From positions 1 to 10,408 of the forward strand of contig DATLCI010000183.1 in NCBI GenBank assembly GCA_035526435.1: DNA of 10,408 nt, written 5' to 3'. Below, in pieces: positions 7,701 to 10,408 of the stretch. The DNA is from DATLCI01 sp035526435. Lineage in GTDB: Bacteria; Acidobacteriota; Terriglobia; Terriglobales; Acidobacteriaceae. Under the pieces are notes generated by a model. That model was not told the origin of the DNA, did not search any database, and saw only the letters and a list, made by a program, of their open reading frames with translations. The translations under genes and the position numbers were made by a program. Within the stretch, counting starts at the first letter, position 1, and each line of letters begins with the position of its first letter.

Positions 7701-8804
7701 GGCGGCAAGAATGGCAGAGGGGTTGAACTTGTCGTTACGACCATTGGCCGTACCCGCGCAGGTGTTGGGCGCGCCCGCAAATCCGGCCACTATGGAGTTG
7801 GTGCAAAATCCTCGGGCTTGGGCGGTGGCTACATATTGATTGTAGGAATTCACAAAGGCGGAGCCGGCGCCGAACACGGGCACGGCGGCGGTGGCGGTCT
7901 GCGAACCAGCGAAGGTGGCTGCTTTATCGAAGCCGCTGCCGCGATAAAGCGAAAGCGGACTGTCCGAGTTGAAGAGGTCGTTGGCAAAGTAACCGAACAG
8001 CGCGCCGCGCACCTGGTTGGTACCGCGACGGGTGACGACGCTGACCGTACCGCCGGAACCGCGGCCGTATTCAGCATTGGCGGTGGAAGACGTAACGCGG
8101 AACTCTTGAATGGCGTCGTTCACCTGGAACGGGATGGCCTGGTTAGAGCTGGAAGCCACGTTGTCAGAACCGTCGAGCAGGAAGTTGTTCGATCCCGCGC
8201 GCTGGCCCGAGATGCTGAAGCTGGCGCCGGTGAGGGCGGATCCGGCTTCTACGTCGTGGGTGTTGGCGGTGAGCAGTCCTAAGACCAGGAAGTTTCGGTT
8301 ATAGAGAGGCAATGATCGCAACTGGTCGCCCGTGATGACCGCGCCGATGCTGGTCTGGGTAGTCTCATTGCGTACGGTGGGCGCGGGGCCTGTGGCCACC
8401 GGGGCCGCTACCGGCGTGGCCGCGGCTGCGCCCGGCTCGCCTGTTCCTTCTTTCGGGGTGACCACGGCCGGAGCTTCACGCAGCGGCGGCAGGATAGACC
8501 GTTCGTCACCGACGTTGACGGAGATGTTCGGACGGGTGTCCAGGTTAGCGCCGTCCTTGCTGGCGGTGATGATGTAGTTGTCCGCCGGCGGCACTTCCGG
8601 GATGGTGTAAGAGCCATCCGCACCCGTGGTGGCAATACGCGTAAAGCCGGTGCCTTTGTTCTCCAGCAACACCGTGATGCCCGGCATGGGGGCTCCGGTA
8701 CCGTCATAAACGGTCCCCAGGACCACCGCGTTCTGTGCATGCAAAGCCGGAGCGATCATCATGACCAACATCGCCAATAACAGCAGCCGAAGATTCCTAC
8801 TCAT
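4773..8804 (-). CDS. TonB-dependent receptor, Oar-like, with N-terminal carboxypeptidase-regulatory domain
   Basis: A 1343-residue outer membrane receptor; such proteins import or bind large substrates using TonB/ExbBD energy. The substrate is not evident. Domains: signal peptide (1-23, cleavage after LHA); carboxypeptidase-regulatory-like beta-sandwich (about 26-107, with GAPMPGITV and GSYTIPEVPP); Pro/Ala-rich linker (about 109-145); plug (about 146-265, with LPLYNRNFLVLGLL, FLLDGSDN and GRGSGGTVSVVTRRG); then an Oar-type beta-barrel to the end, closing with NVFNRANF and a terminal aromatic strand IRFSF that fits the outer membrane assembly signal. Twelve cysteines, all in the barrel, occur as six close pairs. 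The open frame extends to an ATG at 8912, but the start at 8804 is chosen because AGGAGA lies 6 bases upstream and a classical signal peptide begins there; the extra 36 residues are basic and not signal-like. It has its own leader and terminator, so it is probably monocistronic. No SusD-like partner is visible. Confidence 0.95.
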   Translation of the reverse strand: MSRNLRLLLLAMLVMMIAPALHAQNAVVLGTVYDGTGAPMPGITVLLENKGTGFTRIATTGADGSYTIPEVPPADNYIITASKDGANLDTRPNISVNVGDERSILPPLREAPAVVTPKEGTGEPGAAAATPVAAPVATGPAPTVRNETTQTSIGAVITGDQLRSLPLYNRNFLVLGLLTANTHDVEAGSALTGASFSISGQRAGSNNFLLDGSDNVASSSNQAIPFQVNDAIQEFRVTSSTANAEYGRGSGGTVSVVTRRGTNQVRGALFGYFANDLFNSDSPLSLYRGSGFDKAATFAGSQTATAAVPVFGAGSAFVNSYNQYVATAQARGFCTNSIVAGFAGAPNTCAGTANGRNDKFNPSAILAANDVKKQPFFSKQFGANLGGAIIKDKLFAFGSYEATMIDNPSLIFERVPSALDKTVRAGLNTAAANAANPNYRMAQRLLALYPASNVVAVPGVLEFYRGQAPNYTNVHNALIRMDYARSDRNNFNFRYAGQLLRQLHDDTLPENAAYAGNGAFRNAQNQNVSFTYTHSFSPKMINEVRANVTQFRIVETPQDKDFDATTLGLAGKLLPTVSLSGLDTQYSGARPGVAGAFGGWYDAFWAGAASVPMQPSLDGFFPFARLGAPLTAPGVRRDTNWAVADNLTWSRGKHAFKFGTDFRFLQNRVDNGGFSRGLIASGNIGEFTSDSETCNSSIVNGGPCNQAFRAPSFDYSLNQQPSFAGLFNSMNFSGYMQDSWRPRAGLTVNLGVRYEYFGVPSEANNQIWNYDPIANGLVQQGSSEVFDPFGYRCGSAGLPILDAVIRDRSAGQTVQWTCSPSSQGNVIKPDMGDFSGRFGIAWDVKGNGKTVVRAGVGIFYDQLPINYTSQLLFSRPTTLNTANPRYIYGQNFLGNFVPTGQAASCQQCGLGNSSVNPANLQPLFQSASSPFGLYSRDYRSSSTPYTRQDNVTIQQQITPNIVAEVGYIGSASRRLPVIYNRGYNNEWFCTVSKQALASPPGATAPACDNFSYFPIFTMANVAESSYHSLMVRTRIAQFHGLRLNATYTWSKALDNASGATLPLIATPLFTQAFGLQFFGLGNPFGFGLGKGGTILGKNAGAIDLRGISISTGDLFTESSVTTTGAGQIFVTRYNQPQDPGDFRNDDRGPSDFNTSHRVVADFNYDIPLAKDHRWIGGWTLAGIVAVQSGQPFSIYSGPIFGEVTQRANVTNATMTGNPDDYINGTFSLPAIQITGGSPCLYAQGATLYQGTAGRPCTGTSGRNAFTGPAFASVDMAIQKSFKVFGEGRELTLRTEAFNVFNRANFYNPISVLSLNGLTRNPDFGQIKSAHEPRQLQFAIRFSF

Positions 8805-8810
8805 TGCCGT

Positions 8811-8816
8811 TCTCCT
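8811..8816 (-). promoter_or_regulatory. Shine-Dalgarno site fixing the receptor start
   Basis: AGGAGA on the - strand sits 6 bases before ATG 8804. It decides this start over the longer reading from ATG 8912, and the signal peptide beginning at 8804 agrees. Confidence 0.8.
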
Positions 8817-8938
8817 GAACGAAACCTGGATCTTTAAAGCTCTTGAATCTACACCATGTATCCGGCAAGGCACACTCAGGACGGAATACCGCCTGAAGCT
8901 AGACGGACACAATTTGGCACTCTATTTTTAGGGGAAAA

Positions 8939-8947
8939 CTAATATCA
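8939..8947 (-). promoter_or_regulatory. Speculative extended -10 element for the receptor gene
   Basis: On the - strand, TGATATTAG matches the extended -10 pattern TGnTAtaat with 4 of 6 core bases, inside the most AT-rich patch of the 219-bp gap between the TPR gene and the receptor. No clear -35 is found at 17 bases. If used, the leader would be about 128 bases. The rest of the gap (8805-9023) holds a palindrome TAACGTTA (8982-8989), a run of six A (8971-8976, T on the - strand) and CTTTAAAG (8832-8839), but no convincing terminator for the TPR gene. Confidence 0.2.
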
Positions 8948-9023
8948 CTTTCCGGGGCAAGTAGCTAGCCAAAAAACCACCTAACGTTACCTTTATGAAT
9001 GCCCTATCGGCAGGGTGTCCCTT

Positions 9024-10301
9024 TTAGGACGCGTCCTGATAGGCCTTCAATATTTTCGGCGAGACCAGCTTCTCCGGTACCACAAATCCTGTAACGCCCT
9101 TGGCTTCCTTGAACTTCTTTTTAGCGTCCGCCACCAGGCTCTGGTCGGCAGCGCCGCCCAGGTAATATCTTGACAATGCCGTAGCTCCGGCAAAGAAGTT
9201 AGCGAGCCCCATCTTCTTGCCCTGGCCCTGGAAGATGTAGTTCTTCAGGCGATAGTCGGCCTGCTCGTAATCGCCTTCATAAAACTTGCGGATCGCCGCC
9301 GCCAGGAGCGGGTCGTCATCCGTGGCATTGGCCGGGCCGGTGGAGGTGTCCTTGTCCTTGATCTCTTTCATGCCGGCGGCGGCGGCGGCGTTGTTCGGAT
9401 CCTGGGCGAGGACGTCGCCAAAGTAGCGGCGGGCCTTCTTCAGGTCGCCCTTGGCCAGCATCTTCTGGCCGTCGGCAATGAATTTGGCGACGTCAATGGT
9501 CTTGATCTCGTCTTTACTTGCTGCCTTGGCATTGACCTTGGGCGCCGACACCGGCGGAGGCGCGGAAGAGCCGGAGGCGGAGGCTTCTAACGCCGCCACT
9601 TTCGTGATGGCGCCCAGGGGATCTCCAGGACCATCTGGCTTGATCCTGGCCGCTTCGGTGTAAGAGTTTTTGGCGGCGCTGAAGTTCCTTGCTGCCTCAT
9701 ACCCGCGCGCCTCACTCATCTTGGCGTTATAGGTATTGATCTTATTGAGATAGTTTTGCGCGTCGTTGGCGTAGCGTCCGGTCACGCCGTCGAGCTGGTT
9801 CTTGGCGCCGGTGAAATCCCCGCGATTGTAGGCATCGACTCCGGCATCGAGGCGGGTCTTGGAGGCCGAGTCCGCCGCCGCGCTTTGCGAGGCCTGCGCA
9901 TCCTGCGCGGCTTTCTTTTGTTTCAGGTCGGCGACGTCCTGCAGCTTCCGCTGCGCGTCCGCCACGCGGTCGCCGGCTTTGACGTTACGGAATTTGAATT
10001 CGGCTTCGTTCAACTTCCCTTCCTGCATCAATTGCACACCTTCGAGGAAGTTCTGGTTGTAACGATTCAGTTGCCGAGTGGCCTCACTGGTATAGGTCGA
10101 GCATTGCGCCTTCGCATCCTTGAAGGCGTCGTCCTTGATGGCGCAAAAAGCATCCCGGGCGGCGATCGCATCGCCTTTGCCCACCGCGGCGGTACCTCTG
10201 GCGTAGAGGTCATCCTTCGACTGCGCTTGCGCCGGCCCGGAGGCCAGCACCAGCAACGTCAGCAACAGCGCAAGATTAATTGGAGCTTTGAACGATCTCA
10301 T
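9024..10301 (-). CDS. Exported TPR-repeat protein, probably periplasmic
   Basis: A 425-residue protein with a clear signal peptide (MRSFK, hydrophobic core 8-20, cleavage after PAQA at about 26) and TPR-like helical repeats. The repeats are at about 31-55, 85-107, 151-173, 198-222 (ending ARIKPDG) and 274-304 (ending LAQDPNN), with a last helical block at about 336-383 (YEGDYEQADYRLKNY). Two low-complexity linkers separate them: Lys/Gln/Ala-rich at 127-148 and Ser/Pro/Ala-rich at 240-262. C53 and C67 are the only cysteines and could form a disulfide in the periplasm. No catalytic motif is seen, so it is probably a scaffold or assembly factor; the exact role is unknown. The frame can start at ATG 10301 or GTG 10307; a stop lies directly upstream of the GTG. 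Neither has a strong ribosome site; ATG is preferred. The start overlaps the end of the upstream gene by about 26 bases, suggesting translational coupling. The receptor follows after 219 bp. Confidence 0.85.
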   Translation of the reverse strand: MRSFKAPINLALLLTLLVLASGPAQAQSKDDLYARGTAAVGKGDAIAARDAFCAIKDDAFKDAKAQCSTYTSEATRQLNRYNQNFLEGVQLMQEGKLNEAEFKFRNVKAGDRVADAQRKLQDVADLKQKKAAQDAQASQSAAADSASKTRLDAGVDAYNRGDFTGAKNQLDGVTGRYANDAQNYLNKINTYNAKMSEARGYEAARNFSAAKNSYTEAARIKPDGPGDPLGAITKVAALEASASGSSAPPPVSAPKVNAKAASKDEIKTIDVAKFIADGQKMLAKGDLKKARRYFGDVLAQDPNNAAAAAGMKEIKDKDTSTGPANATDDDPLLAAAIRKFYEGDYEQADYRLKNYIFQGQGKKMGLANFFAGATALSRYYLGGAADQSLVADAKKKFKEAKGVTGFVVPEKLVSPKILKAYQDAS

Positions 10302-10408
10302 TCGCACTCACGCTTTCAAAGATTGGGCTGACCGATTGCGGATTGCCCTTGGCTACCTTGACTACTTCTTTTGCCGTGGTGCCGTCCGGCTTCACCAGGT
10401 TGATGGTG
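10276..10408 (-). CDS. 3' end of an unknown gene entering from the right edge
   Basis: An open - strand frame runs from the right edge to TAA at 10276-10278, giving 43 residues that begin TINLVKPDGTTAKEVVKVAK and end in ANEIVQSSN. The balanced composition (Val, Lys, Thr, Ser) looks like a true C-terminus and not a shadow frame; the other frame examined (the one reading from base 10408) is stopped, and the TPR gene frame is closed just upstream of its start. It overlaps the start of the TPR gene by about 26 bases, as often seen in operons. No family is recognised from so short a piece. With only 133 bases visible, a chance open frame cannot be excluded. Confidence 0.5.
   Translation of the reverse strand, partial: TINLVKPDGTTAKEVVKVAKGNPQSVSPIFESVSANEIVQSSN

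Noticed and set aside
6843..8282. A 479-codon open frame on the + strand, antisense to the receptor plug and barrel
   Set aside because: It is fully inside the receptor gene on the opposite strand, its translation has no recognisable domain and is rich in Gly, Arg and Val as expected of a GC-rich shadow frame. The receptor frame has unmistakable family motifs.
8805..8912. N-terminal extension of the receptor from ATG 8912 (36 extra residues)
   Set aside because: It would place a signal peptide internally. A good Shine-Dalgarno and the signal peptide start both point to ATG 8804.
8971..8989. T6 run on the - strand after TAACGTTA as terminator of the exported TPR gene
   Set aside because: The palindrome has no loop and no GC stem adjoins the T run, so a functional intrinsic terminator is not supported.

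Overview
The window is ordinary chromosomal DNA from a GC-rich Gram-negative bacterium. It is most likely an acidobacterium (Acidobacteriota). The strongest pointer is the very large TonB-dependent receptor with an N-terminal carboxypeptidase-regulatory-like domain and an Oar-type barrel, a family greatly expanded in that phylum. The mycobacterial Sdh1-like succinate dehydrogenase, the DUF4118 histidine kinase and the secreted TPR protein fit the same picture. This assignment is inference; there is no rRNA or marker gene here.

Layout. On the + strand, bases 1-2598 form a tight operon: the C-terminal three quarters of a succinate dehydrogenase/fumarate reductase flavoprotein (cut by the left edge), its iron-sulfur subunit, and a small cytoplasmic TPR-like protein of unknown role. 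Gaps are 13 and 8 bp. Everything to the right is on the - strand. Reading from the right edge leftwards: the 3' end of an unknown gene; an exported TPR protein whose start overlaps it; a 219-bp intergenic leader; a 1343-residue TonB-dependent receptor that ends at a strong intrinsic terminator; a small four-helix membrane protein of the phage-holin superfamily IV (YvlD-like); and a membrane sensor histidine kinase. The kinase converges on the + strand operon, and their stop codons overlap by 4 bp.

How the genes may work together. The Sdh operon feeds electrons from succinate into the respiratory chain. The receptor probably imports a large substrate, or binds one at the outer membrane, using TonB energy. 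The exported TPR protein just upstream could be a periplasmic partner, but a 219-bp gap separates them. The histidine kinase has no response regulator in the window.

No clearly undescribed system was found: no CRISPR, transposon, phage or defence island. The points most worth a second look are six locally paired cysteine sets confined to the receptor barrel, a Pro/Ala-rich linker holding a TonB-box-like string, a putative terminator buried in the last codons of the + strand operon at the overlapping convergent stops, and the conserved-looking TPR gene at the end of the Sdh operon.
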